Assembly (NCBI GenBank): GCA_025769875.1
Contig: JAGFNK010000946.1
Location: 1 to 17,777 of the forward strand
Direction: 5' to 3'
Origin: Russula earlei
Taxonomy: Eukaryota; Basidiomycota; Agaricomycetes; Russulales; Russulaceae
DNA: 17,777 nt
Numbering within the stretch: the stretch's first letter is position 1; every line of letters begins with the position of its first letter. A program made the translations under genes and the position numbers. Below are positions 10,112 to 17,777 of this stretch, in pieces. The notes under the pieces were generated by a model. That model was not told where the DNA came from. It made no database searches and saw only the letters and a program-made list of their open reading frames with translations.

Positions 10112-10424
10112 GATGACGAAACAAAGACGGTGGATGGTCCTTTTATTTACGTCCAAGTAGGATATGTCTGTAAGATGATGACAGTCAAGGACATAGGACA
10201 CATTTCGTATTATGAGATCTGAGAGAGACCCTGCCCTGATGCGGTGGCAGAGCAATCGCGAAAATGTCCCACGCCTCTCTGTTAAGCTAAAATTATAGCC
10301 GTTCCCAACAAAGTGTCCGACTTCCATAGGAAGAGAAACGAATAACGTCCGCGTATCCGTCAAAACTAGATCGTAAAGTAACCGTCATCGTCCAGTCGTG
10401 TCCGTGTCTCATCAAAAGGAATTC
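10112..10424. other. Intergenic stretch
   Basis: This is probably the 5' flank of the BTB gene and the 3' flank of the secreted-protein gene, both on the minus strand. An AAATAAAAGG A/T-rich motif at about 10134-10143 on the minus strand might act as a core promoter element for the BTB gene. No gene seen. Confidence 0.4.
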
Positions 10425-11928
10425 TCAGAGAGCGTTCATACCCCCCCAGGCAACACCAAACGCGGTGAGGAAAACACCCACTGCGGAGAAGCGTGCACTA
10501 AGAAGCGCACTGTTTCCCCCCGATGACGTGGGACCAGAGCCCGAGTTTGTGCGGCTGGCTGTAACCGAGCCCCCCGTCGGCTTCGTCGCATCAGATGTCT
10601 ATAAAGGAGGCAGGTAAGCCCAGAGCTACATCATGGACAGCCTTATGGGATAAGGCAGTAACACTGGAGAACGGGAGGGGGTAAAGAAAGTGAATGGACA
10701 CCAACAGCAGACGGAGACGCGCTCGTTGAGTTCGCACCGGGAACAGATATGCCGTTGCTGAGTGTTGAGACCGTCGTGCACGATGACGTTGGTGGTGCTG
10801 GATGGGCAGGGGGAGTGGTGGGTTGGCCTTGGAAGAACGTCGAAGAGCCGTAAACGCCCATTGGCTATAACTGTCAGGTCAGGAAGGCCACTGCATAGGA
10901 ATCCATTACCTCTCCGTCGTCCCCCAAGCACTGATCAAAACCGGGCCCATAGTTTCCCGGCATATTCCAATTACATCCCATTACATCGTAGATATGCTGA
11001 CACAGCGTAGGTGCGTTTGGACCATCGTTACATCCGCGGAAGCAGAATTCCGAGGCGGAAACGAAATTCTGGGGCGGCGAACAAGAATCATGTTGTCAAA
11101 ACGAGGCCACAAAGTAGCGAGGAAGAGATATACACTCCATTCATGCAGCTGGACAAACTGTCCCGTGAAGGCACTGGAGAAGACAAGGCCACCGATCGGG
11201 TTTCCTACACCAGAGCTGTTAGCCAGAATCCGATATTGCAGGTACAGCCCTCACCTTTGCCATCAGCACCATGTGGATCTAATTCACCACCTGCGTCATT
11301 CGCCGGAATATTGATCTTTGTCAGGTCTCCAATACCTGAGACAGATGGTGAGAAAGCAAAGTGAGGTAGGCAAAGTGAGGGACACACCCGTAACTTGCAC
11401 GTAGTCTGGCGTCTTCACGAAATGTGCACCTGTGAGAGTGCCATCCGGGATGATTCTTGTGCCATAGCCAGGCTGCGACATCAGATGAGAGGATACCCGC
11501 GTTGGAAATGGCGTGTTTTTGCCTTGCCTTGAGACACCACGCCACTTCGATCCGCTGAGAATCCGGTGTATGAGCGTCGTTTCGAGGAGGAAATGAACGT
11601 CAGACCTGCCTCGGTGTTCCCAATGACGGAACCAGGGCCACTATCGGGCGGCGCAAAGACGCAAAAGTCCTGGAGAGAGTTTACTGGACGACCGTCATTA
11701 GCAGCATGTCACTCTCGGGAGAACAAAACGAGGGCACGCACTATAGGCATTCTGGCACTCGGAAGTCTGGTTGTAGCCGGTCCCGCACTGATTCGTGCCC
11801 GACTGCCCCTGTTCAGACTGAACGGGAACGTTAGACGGCAGATAAGTGGCCGTATAGGTCTGGGCGCGGACAGCTTGAGAGGCGAATAGAGATAGGACGA
11901 AGATCGGGGAGGTGGGGAGGGAAATCAT
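10425..11928 (-). CDS. Secreted, probably GPI-anchored glycoprotein ('macrofage activating glycoprotein' type)
   Basis: Nine exons are inferred: 11928-11742, 11683-11610, 11554-11528, 11472-11388, 11335-11255, 11204-11134, 11068-10910, 10864-10706 and 10598-10425, giving 338 residues. All joins keep frame and rebuild a protein family I know from many basidiomycetes. A signal peptide (cleavage likely after ARA, residue 22) is followed by QTYTATYLPSN, an NQTS glycosylation site, GNTERIEVAWCLK, PGYGTRIIPDGT, DPHGADGKGNPIGG and EFCFRGCNDGP. Then come MGCNWNMPGNYGPG and MGVYGSSTFFQG. A Ser/Thr/Gly-rich linker and a hydrophobic C-terminus (SAVGVFLTAFGVAW) suggest a GPI signal. The Cys-rich body is secreted to the wall or outside. 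Introns 2 (11609-11555) and 3 (11527-11473) begin with GC and flank a 27-nt exon; the others begin with GT. The last intron (107 nt) is long and less sure; read through, the protein would end at TAA 10645-10643 without the hydrophobic tail. The gene looks functional. Confidence 0.85.
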
Positions 11929-12479
11929 TGTGACAAGACAAGAGACACAGGCGGGCCTTTAACGAGTGAGGGGCGGGCTTAAGGGTGGTGGAGGTGGAGC
12001 AATTCCGGGGGGGCAAGGCGCTCCATGGATGGAAATGGGAAGCTTGTTGCGTCCAGCCTTCAGAGGACTCATCTGAGCATCCAGCACACCCAGCACTGTA
12101 CCTCTCGAGGCCATCGAGACCCAACATGTCAACGCACTTCTCGGTCGGTGATGCCACGACGCTCACCTTTGCCATTTCCGTCGCCCCTGCAGGCTTTGCA
12201 AATGTCGAAGTCGACCGACATACTCGACCTCCGGTGAGCTCTTGGGCGCTTAGCCTGTCGGTTGCTGCGCATGACTTCGGCCGTCCAAAGATGTGTACGC
12301 TTTCTGCATCGATGCTTCGATAACCGGTTCAAGAAAGAGAGGAGCCGATGTCCCATAAGGTTATCGTCACCAAGGCCGCTCTCGACCAGAAGATTCGCAT
12401 TCGCACCCACGAAGACTCGGGAAAGCGGTGGCTTAATCGATGCGGGCCAATCAGAAAAATTATTAATAAAAATGAATTT
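11929..12479. other. Intergenic stretch, upstream of secreted-protein gene
   Basis: About 550 nt lie between the 5' end of the minus-strand secreted-protein gene and the 3' end of the tRNA. Near the gene start the minus strand is C-rich with TTAAGCCCGCCCC and GTTAAAGGCCC, a plausible GC-box-like promoter. The open frames running through it overlap the tRNA or lack any domain signal and are taken as noise. Confidence 0.4.
12468..12472 (-). terminator. RNA polymerase III T-run terminator
   Basis: On the minus strand a run of five T lies 8 nt after the 3' end of the tRNA; a second T5 is at 12458-12454. Runs of four or more T end Pol III transcripts. Confidence 0.7.
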
Positions 12480-12564
12480 TGTCCCCGGCCGGATTCGAGC
12501 CGGCGGCTTGACGGTATTGTGTGAAGACCACAACGTCATGATTTAACCACTAATCGACGGGGAC
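12480..12564 (-). tRNA. tRNA-His (anticodon GTG) with 13-nt intron
   Basis: All arms fold without mismatch: acceptor GTCCCCG/CGGGGAC, D stem GATT/AATC with loop AGTGGTTA, anticodon stem TGACG/CGTCA, T stem GCCGG/CCGGC, and discriminator A at 12480. The anticodon loop region is 20 nt. Removing 12527-12515 after position 37 leaves TTGTGGC, the loop of eukaryotic tRNA-His, with anticodon GTG at 12531-12529. The intron contains CACAA, which can pair with TTGTG around the anticodon, as in other spliced nuclear tRNAs. The T loop reads CTCGAAT, so the usual T54 is C and the B box is GGCTCGAATCC. No CCA is encoded, as normal in eukaryotes. The extra 5' G of tRNA-His would be added after transcription. 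Confidence 0.93.
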
Positions 12565-12826
12565 CATCTGCATGTAAATTTTGCACGCGGCTAAACATAT
12601 AGAACGTGTGGTTCCACATTAGGCCAAACTGTACGGTACAGATGTGTGTGTTTACAACTACTACGAGTAGGTTTACACAAGATCGGGATATCATTGAGGT
12701 CGGGAGCGTCAGGAAGCAGGAAAATAATGCATATGATGTCATACAACTAGAGACCTCCCGAGTTCCAGTCATGCAAACCAGATAAAAATCCAATATTCCA
12801 GTTCCAGCCATCGATGCGCATCGAAC

Positions 12827-13718
12827 CTACCTCCTGCTGAAGAAGCCGTCAAATGGTCCGGGATGGTAATCCCTGCGCGCCCCCCCACGCCCACGCGGTG
12901 GCTGCGTCGGGGCTGGTGGCAGTGGTCTCCATGGAATTGACTCCCCACGGGACTCTGCGACGAGGCTGACAATACGTTTGAGAGAAAAGTTTTGAACAGG
13001 AGGCGTGCGTGCAGGGTGCCGACAGGAGGGGCACGTGTACGGAGGGGGGCCACGGGCGGCAGCCTGTCGGTGGTGCCCGAGGGTTGTGTTGAACCAATCT
13101 GTGAGGCAGCCTTGACAAAAGGTATGGCCACAATTCGTGAGACTGTCACGGTGCGATAAGCGCAGAAGAATTAGATTTCCATTCCATTGCCGGCATGTGG
13201 GAGTTTGAGGGGGAACGCACAGATAGGGGGCCCACATGGGGTGTGTGCAGATCTCGCAGGAAGTAGCATCCTCCAATGCCGAAACGTCCAACTATCAACG
13301 CGGGTGAGTGGAGACAGCCGCCGAACGGAGAGATGGACCGACGGTGTTTTGTTTCGTGTTCGCCTTGATCTCGTTCAGAGCGGTCGATAAGTGTTTCTGC
13401 GACATGTTGAGCTCCTGAGAGTTTTCGTGCGAAACAGGTTTATTGTAGGATCATGGCATAGTAAGGGGAGCTTGCCTGCTCGAGCTCTTGGCATCGTTGT
13501 CGCAAGCGTTCCGTTTCCGGCTCTTCGAGCTCGACGGGTATATCCTCGACTATTTCGAGCGCTTCTCCTTCCGGCTTCGAGCGTCTAGGCTTCCGTTGAC
13601 CATGCTTGGATGCTGGTGCTGGTTCCTCGTCTTCGTCTGAGGAGATGACGATGATCGACGCTTTGTAGGGCCCTGGCGCATGCGAACGAGGGGTTGATGA
13701 GTGACGATGTGGGGGCAT
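12827..13718 (-). CDS. Coiled-coil RING-finger protein, probable E3 ubiquitin ligase
   Basis: Four exons are inferred: 13718-13476, 13414-13343, 13291-13221 and 13142-12827, giving 233 residues. The start ATG has a good context (TCACCATGCC). The N-terminus is basic and Ser/Pro-rich with an acidic patch (IIVISSDEDEE), then a heptad-like helix (ETERLRQRCQELEQ joined to ELNMSQKHLSTALNEIK). A C3HC4 RING follows: CEIC (117-120), a hydrophobic run, NCGHTFCQGC (132-141), and CPSC (166-169), with DWFNTTL typical of this fungal family. The tail is Pro/Arg/Gly-rich. RING proteins of this type bring E2 enzymes to substrates, and the coiled coil may dimerise it. Substrate is unknown. Intron 1 (13475-13415) begins GCAAGC, a GC-AG intron; introns 2 (51 nt) and 3 (78 nt) are GT-AG. 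Intron 3 interrupts the RING between APYL and the NCGH motif. A partial copy lies at 16430-16653. Confidence 0.83.
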
Positions 13719-14219
13719 GGTGAGAGGGGTGATGGTATTGGATGGTCGAAGAGGAGCGAATGAGCTAGGACAGGAACTGATAGGGAGTAAAATAGAGACC
13801 AAATTGGAGCTGCCTGGGACTGGTGACTGTTCGTTTTCCGTCGCGTCTGGCGCCCCTTTCGTGTTTCCATCCTTCGGCCCGGACATTCCTCGGCACGCGC
13901 ACCACGTGCCCACGAGGCCCCACGCAGGTGGAACGAACAACAGTACAATCATTCCGGCGTGCCATAAAGCGATGGACAAACAGCTGACTCATACTTGTAT
14001 TGTAGATTGTCCTACACCGTGCAGAGCACCGGCCACTGCGAGTATTAAGCTAAGACGAAGGTGATTACTACTGTATCTCTGTTCCGCCGTTCTGAAAACC
14101 TGAATAGTCCGAGGGAAGAAGACCCATGGTAAAACGACTACAGTAAAACGAACACCACAAAAGGGCCCAAAATAGATCTGTGGCAATGAGTGAACAATGG
14201 AACTAGATGCTTGAGTTGC
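13719..14219. other. Intergenic stretch, promoter side of the RING gene
   Basis: The 500 nt between the RING gene start and the guanylyltransferase stop hold no supported gene. An open minus-strand frame extends upstream of the RING start but has no conserved content, and the strong ATG context at 13718 argues against it. A TATTTTA at about 13787-13793 on the minus strand, some 75 nt before the ATG, is a weak TATA candidate. Confidence 0.4.
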
Positions 14220-15951
14220 TCATAGAAGCCGACGCCAACCGGCATCCTTGGCTTTCTTGACAAGTCTTTTGACCTCCTGCGAACGGGCACGCGTCGTCAC
14301 TAGTAGGGTGTCCGGCATATCAACGATGACGAGATCATCCACGCCCAGGCACGCAATAAGCCGGCCAGAACCAGGAATAATGATGCCACCGGCGACCTGC
14401 TCAGTAAGAACTGTTGGGGATGCGTGAGCTTCCGCAACAAGAAAAACTGGTGGAACAAAAGAAAACACACCCAGTCCGCCGTCACCAAGAATACGGGGTT
14501 GGTTGCTTCGGCAGGCAACAGTTCGGCAATTGACGAGAAGTCTCCAACGTCATCCCAACCTGTGGCACCACCACCGGATCAGTTTGCGACAACTGTTGGC
14601 AGTACACACGTACCAAACGTTGCTGGCACGACGGCAACACGGCCCTCTAACGCCGCGGGTTCCGCCACAGCGTGGTCTATGGCAATCTTTTCGAGATCCG
14701 GCCACACCTCCTCCAGCATCTTGCTGCGTCGAGTCTCATCGTCCCAAACGGCAGCAACCTTTGTTAAACCCTCCTCCAGTTCGGGTTGATACTCTTTCAG
14801 TAATTCCAGAAAGAACGCGGCCTTCGTGACAAACATACCCGCATTCCAGCGGTAAGAACCACTGGCGATGTAGGCGGCGGCTGTGCGCGCGTCGGGCTTT
14901 TCTTTGAAGCTTGACACAAGGCGTGCATTCGGCGCCTCGGGAATGCCAAGCTTTTCGCCTAACCGCACGTAACCGAACCCCGTGGACGGATGAGAGGGAG
15001 CGATGCCAATGGTGACGAGGTAGCCCTTGTGCGCAACCTGAACAGCTTCAGTGACGGCGCTGAGGAATGCGTCATTACCGGAGATCATATGGTCGGCTGC
15101 GAATGAGCCAATGACGGCATCGGGGTCACGCTGTGCGAGGATTGCCGCAGCGAGCCCTATTGCAGCCATCGAATCTTTCGGGCTGGGTTCACAGAAGAGG
15201 TTGTGCGACATTAGATCAGGGAGCTGTTCGTGAATACTCCTAACATGGGCGGGGCCAGCGACAACCGTGAGACGGTCCGCACCACTGAGCGGAAGTAGAC
15301 GGTCCCAAGTAGCTTGAATCAAGCTACGGCCTTGGAGGGTCACATCGAGGAGGAACTTGGGTGGTCCTCTCGTGAAAGGGGCCATAGACGCGTGCCGGCA
15401 CCTCCAGCAGGAATCACAACATAGAAACCGGGAATTTCACGAGTATGCCCAAAGGGATAAGAGGTCACACCGTTGCCTAGCGGCGATGGTACGTGTGCAA
15501 ACGGTGGGGCTGCAAGAGTGGGAATTGAGTGCGAGCTAAGAAAAGGTGATTTTGCGTGAAGCTGGGGAGAGCTGGGAGTTGGGGTGGCGGAAACGGAGTC
15601 CCTATGTGGTGGCTGCGCATTTGCTGCCTGTCAGTTAGCTTTTGTCTTGGCTGCGTAGAGATACTGGGAAGGAGGACACACACCACCGCGACGATACCCT
15701 CCCTAAACCTGACGTTCGAGACTCAAAGTTGCTTGCCGCAGTTCAGTGCATTCCTGACGAAGCTCAGCAATCTCCGCGCGCTGTTAAAAAAAATGGCATC
15801 AGGAGGCGGACGGACAGACATGTTCAGCGACGCGGAAACCACGTACAGATTCGAGCACCACTTCCATGATTTGATTGAACATACTCTCCAAATTGGCACC
15901 AGACGGGGCCTGGTGGGCCAGCGGATACGCTACGGGACGAGAGAAAGACAT
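14220..15951 (-). CDS. Bacterial-type mannose-1-phosphate guanylyltransferase with N-terminal extension, two frameshifts
   Basis: Exons inferred: 15951-15847, 15780-15709, 15627-14614 and 14559-14220. The enzyme would join mannose-1-phosphate and GTP to GDP-mannose for glycosylation and wall mannans, in the cytosol. The nucleotidyltransferase starts at about residue 126: FYVVIPAGGAGTRLWPLSR holds the G-x-G-T-R nucleotide loop. It continues with PKFLLDVT, FAADHMISG, GIAPSHPSTGFGYVRLG, EKPDARTAAAYIASG, RWNAGMF and WDDVGDFSS, and ends at VTTRARSQEVKRLV. This resembles short bacterial ManC-type enzymes more than the usual fungal GMPPB type. The first 125 residues, spread over three exons, form a probable coiled coil (ESRAEIAELRQECTELRQ) and a Pro/Ser-rich linker, which bacterial enzymes lack. 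The introns (66, 81 and 54 nt) are GT-AG. One base appears missing from a C run at 15361-15359 (between LSREDH and PKFLL) and another at 14498-14495 (between AEATNP and RILGD). Without those changes the protein is about 510 residues. Confidence 0.82.
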
Positions 15952-16429
15952 GGGGGCTGAAAAGAGGGACGAGAAGAGGAGGGATAATGAATGAAACTAT
16001 CCGCCTTTCATCATTCATAATAAGTCTCACGGATTTGGCGGTGCGCGCGCTTTAACTTGTTTTTTAACCGCGTTTTCCCGCCGCCCCTTCCCCTCCTGCC
16101 GCACCTTTAAGTCCACCCCCCTTACCAACGGCAACGGTATCGGCCCCGCTTGTACAGGTTCTACGGCTCTCTATGACCCCTCTGTTTCCCGCGTCTTTGT
16201 CTACCTGCCGTAAATCAGGGTAATAGGAAAGACTGCGAAATGGATATCGTTTGCCATCCCCACCGAACATCGCCGTCATTCACGGCCACCCACAACACCA
16301 TCCATTGCACCCTCTCAATCGCCGATGAGAATGGTTCAGAGAACACGTCATCACCGGTGTTGCGTTTTGTCCTTCCCTCTTTTATTTTGTTTTCCTTTCC
16401 AGCTAGTGCATGCGTGTCGGTGGGTTTTT
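15952..16429. other. Intergenic stretch upstream of the guanylyltransferase gene
   Basis: The 478 nt upstream of the minus-strand gene start hold no supported gene. Near the start the minus strand is pyrimidine-rich (CCCTCCTCTTCTCGTCCC), a common fungal promoter feature. Further up is a GTTAAAAAAC stretch and a C-rich block at 16080-16125. The open frames here have biased, low-complexity translations and are taken as noise. Confidence 0.4.
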
Positions 16430-16653
16430 CCAGAAGAAGAGAGCGTCAGGGGTGCATCACGGCGGGTGGCGGAAGTATCAGACACGAGTGATGGACTGAC
16501 GATGTTTCGTTCGTTCGCCCTGATCGTTCAAAGCGGCCAATAAGTGTTTTCTGCGGCATATTGAGCTCCTAAGAATTTGATGCAATGCACGTTTATTTAT
16601 TGCAAGTTCATGGTACAATGGTTCCATTGAGCTCACGCGTAACTCTTGACATC
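16430..16653 (-). pseudogene. Truncated duplicate of the RING gene's coiled-coil exons
   Basis: The minus strand repeats, with divergence, the end of exon 1, intron 1, exon 2 and much of intron 2 of the RING gene at 13300-13500. CQELR ends at a GT donor (GTGAGC), a 68-nt intron spans 16636-16569 and ends TTAG, and the next exon begins GAGCTCAATATGCCGCAG, matching GAGCTCAACATGTCGCAG in the gene. One extra A in the following run shifts the frame before KHLLAALN. The RING domain and the N-terminal region are absent. It is a dead fragment, useful mainly for comparing the intron. Confidence 0.75.
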
Positions 16654-16788
16654 CAACTGCGGTGCACACCACCCTCTTCATTCAAAGAAAAACGAGCATA
16701 GCAGACTGGGTTTGAAATCGACGCCTGGGCCGCATCATCAATGGGGACGTCACGGTGGCTAAATTGAACCTATTGTTGCCAACTCTGA

Positions 16789-16950
16789 TTTATCGTGCCC
16801 TGGGCCCTCGGTGGCTATCTGGCGAGTATCATGTTCAATTTGTACTGTATGCTGGCAACCACAGGTTTGGCGGCTGTGGTCGACGCACATATTACGGGGT
16901 GGTTGGGCGGGACGTGGAACACGAATGTGCCCATTTATATGGTGACGTAG
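16789..16950 (+). other. Possible orphan exon with a membrane-like segment
   Basis: A plus-strand frame between a TGA and the TAG at 16948-16950 encodes GGYLASIMFNLYCMLATTGL followed by AAVVDAHITGWLGGTWN, which reads like a membrane segment of a real protein. There is no start codon and no obvious splice partner was found. It might be an exon remnant or chance. The rest of 16654-17122 shows nothing I can support. Confidence 0.2.
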
Positions 16951-17122
16951 GCGGTGCATGCTGGCCCTTGTCCTCTGTTCGCTTATAGGCCTCCTCACGT
17001 CTTAGCCGAGGCTCGAATCTCCTTGCTTTGTGGCATTCGAGCAGCCCGTCCCAGTGTGGCTGGTTACGATCCCCTTCGCTTGTTCCGCCACAATTTCGTC
17101 GCTTTGGCACGCGGTCTCCTTT

Positions 17123-17130
17123 TATATAAA
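17123..17130 (+). promoter_or_regulatory. TATA box of the right-edge gene
   Basis: TATATAAA lies 52 nt upstream of the ATG at 17182, a normal spacing for a fungal gene. The ATG that overlaps its end (17130) opens a frame without coding character. Confidence 0.55.
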
Positions 17131-17181
17131 TGACCACCTGTTGTCATCTTGCCCTCATTTACCCCGATCGCAGTCGCCGGA

Positions 17182-17777
17182 ATGCTCGCTGTCCTACACC
17201 ATGCTCCTCGGCCCCCGCTGGGTGTTGCCCTCCTCGGCTTGTTCATATCAGCGTTAAGTTCGACACTCCGTCTGCTTCCTTACGCCGTGCTCTGTGGTAT
17301 GATTACTCTGTCAATTTGGGTCCCCCCGCGTCCCGCCAACCCCAGCGTCGTGTATTATCCCATCCATGGCCATCCGAACCACGTTTATATGATGTCCGCG
17401 TCCAACGTTACTCCGCACATGGATGAGACCAAGCCCTTCGAACTTGACGCATTCCTTCGATTCCTCATTTTCTTGCTTGCCGTTCCTGTCACTTCAATAC
17501 TCGAGAGCGTGCTCTTCCGTCCTGCTCGTGATCTTTACCTTCAAACCGTCCAGTTCTGGTTTGATATGCGCTACACCCTGCCTGCGCAATTAACAGGCTC
17601 TTGGCCGGACACGTGGACTCCCGTCCTGAATGCACTTTGCTCATTCCAGTTTGTAGCAGGCTTCATCGACGGTGTCATGGGAAATGATTACAGTAAATCT
17701 GTGCGGAATCTTAGAGGACATCGTCCACTCAGGTTTTTACTTCTGCAGGTCCGAGATTGCCGCAAGAGCGCGAGTCC
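17182..17777 (+). CDS. Unrecognised membrane protein, N-terminal part, cut by right edge
   Basis: The frame opens at ATG 17182, the first Met after an in-frame TGA, and stays open to the end of the window. The N-terminus has a hydrophobic stretch (about residues 13-48, including LLGLFISALSSTL and AVLCGMITLSIWV). A second follows at about 89-110 (FLRFLIFLLAVPVTSILESV). Then comes a soluble-looking part, RPARDLYLQTVQFWFDMRYT, with several Trp and a GSWPDTWTPVLNALCSF segment. Near the edge, GTAAAT at 17693 and CTGCAG ending at 17748 suggest a 56-nt intron. Joining across it gives NDY followed by SPRLPQ and an open frame to the last base. I do not recognise the family and infer no function. TATA box, good codon flow and a phase-compatible intron make it a likely real gene. 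Confidence 0.65.
   Translation, partial: MLAVLHHAPRPPLGVALLGLFISALSSTLRLLPYAVLCGMITLSIWVPPRPANPSVVYYPIHGHPNHVYMMSASNVTPHMDETKPFELDAFLRFLIFLLAVPVTSILESVLFRPARDLYLQTVQFWFDMRYTLPAQLTGSWPDTWTPVLNALCSFQFVAGFIDGVMGNDYSKSVRNLRGHRPLRFLLLQVRDCRKSAS

Noticed and set aside
9034..10113. 359-codon plus-strand open frame opposite the BTB gene
   Set aside because: It is the antisense shadow of a GC-rich coding region; its translation is Arg/Gly/Ala repeats and the minus strand carries clear BTB motifs.
9215..10363. 382-codon minus-strand frame overlapping the BTB gene
   Set aside because: Most of it is an out-of-frame reading of the BTB exon with Arg/Ala/Pro runs. Only the first few codons after the ATG at 10111 may matter, and those are explained by the A6 shift.
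11338..11377. Direct repeat of CCTCACTTTGC in the fourth intron of the secreted-protein gene
   Set aside because: A short tandem slip inside an intron with no sign of function.
12129..12539. 136-codon minus-strand frame running into the tRNA
   Set aside because: It overlaps the tRNA-His gene and has no recognisable content.
16198..16218. A 16-nt exact match (ACCTGCCGTAAATCAG) to the DUF262 pseudogene at 3480-3495
   Set aside because: Similarity does not extend far on either side, so a chance word match or tiny fragment cannot be told apart without a genome search.

Overview
The window looks like nuclear DNA from a basidiomycete fungus, most likely an agaricomycete (mushroom or bracket fungus). 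The signs are short introns of about 45-80 nt with CTNAC or CTGAC branch sites, a single tRNA gene with a tiny intron, and families typical of Agaricomycetes: DUF6535 membrane proteins, fungal kinase-like proteins, BTB proteins, a eukaryotic DUF262 protein and a secreted protein of the group often labelled 'macrofage activating glycoprotein'. Exon joins are my own reading, made by keeping frame and conserved protein motifs, so splice sites are inferred. No prokaryotic operon, CRISPR array, phage or transposase was seen.

Left third (1-4660) is a graveyard. Two diverged copies of the same kinase-like gene lie head to head (minus 1-1605, plus 2056-3349), both broken. Between them is a 450-nt spacer with two copies of a 30-nt near-palindrome and a duplicated 22-nt block. 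A decayed DUF262 gene follows on the minus strand (3293-4660), tail to tail with the second kinase-like copy. Five introns can still be recognised in it, but it has several frameshifts and the Arg of its DGxQR motif is changed to Cys. From 4660 to about 5690 no gene could be assigned.

Middle (5978-11928): an intact three-exon DUF6535 membrane protein gene on the plus strand with a TATA box; a GC-rich BTB-domain gene on the minus strand whose start is out of frame by one base in an A6 run; and a nine-exon gene on the minus strand for a secreted, probably GPI-anchored protein. Two consecutive introns of that last gene appear to be GC-AG and flank a 27-nt exon.

Right third (12480-17777): an intron-containing tRNA-His(GTG); a four-exon coiled-coil/RING-finger gene with another GC-AG intron; a bacterial-type mannose-1-phosphate guanylyltransferase with an unusual coiled-coil and Pro/Ser-rich N-terminal extension and two single-base frameshifts in C runs; a truncated, frameshifted duplicate of the RING gene that keeps a canonical GT at the matching intron; and the start of an unrecognised membrane protein gene cut by the right edge.

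The genes do not form one pathway. The most useful leads are the cluster of GC-AG introns with an internal GT-containing paralogue for comparison, the fused architecture of the guanylyltransferase, and the homopolymer frameshifts, which may be assembly errors rather than mutations.
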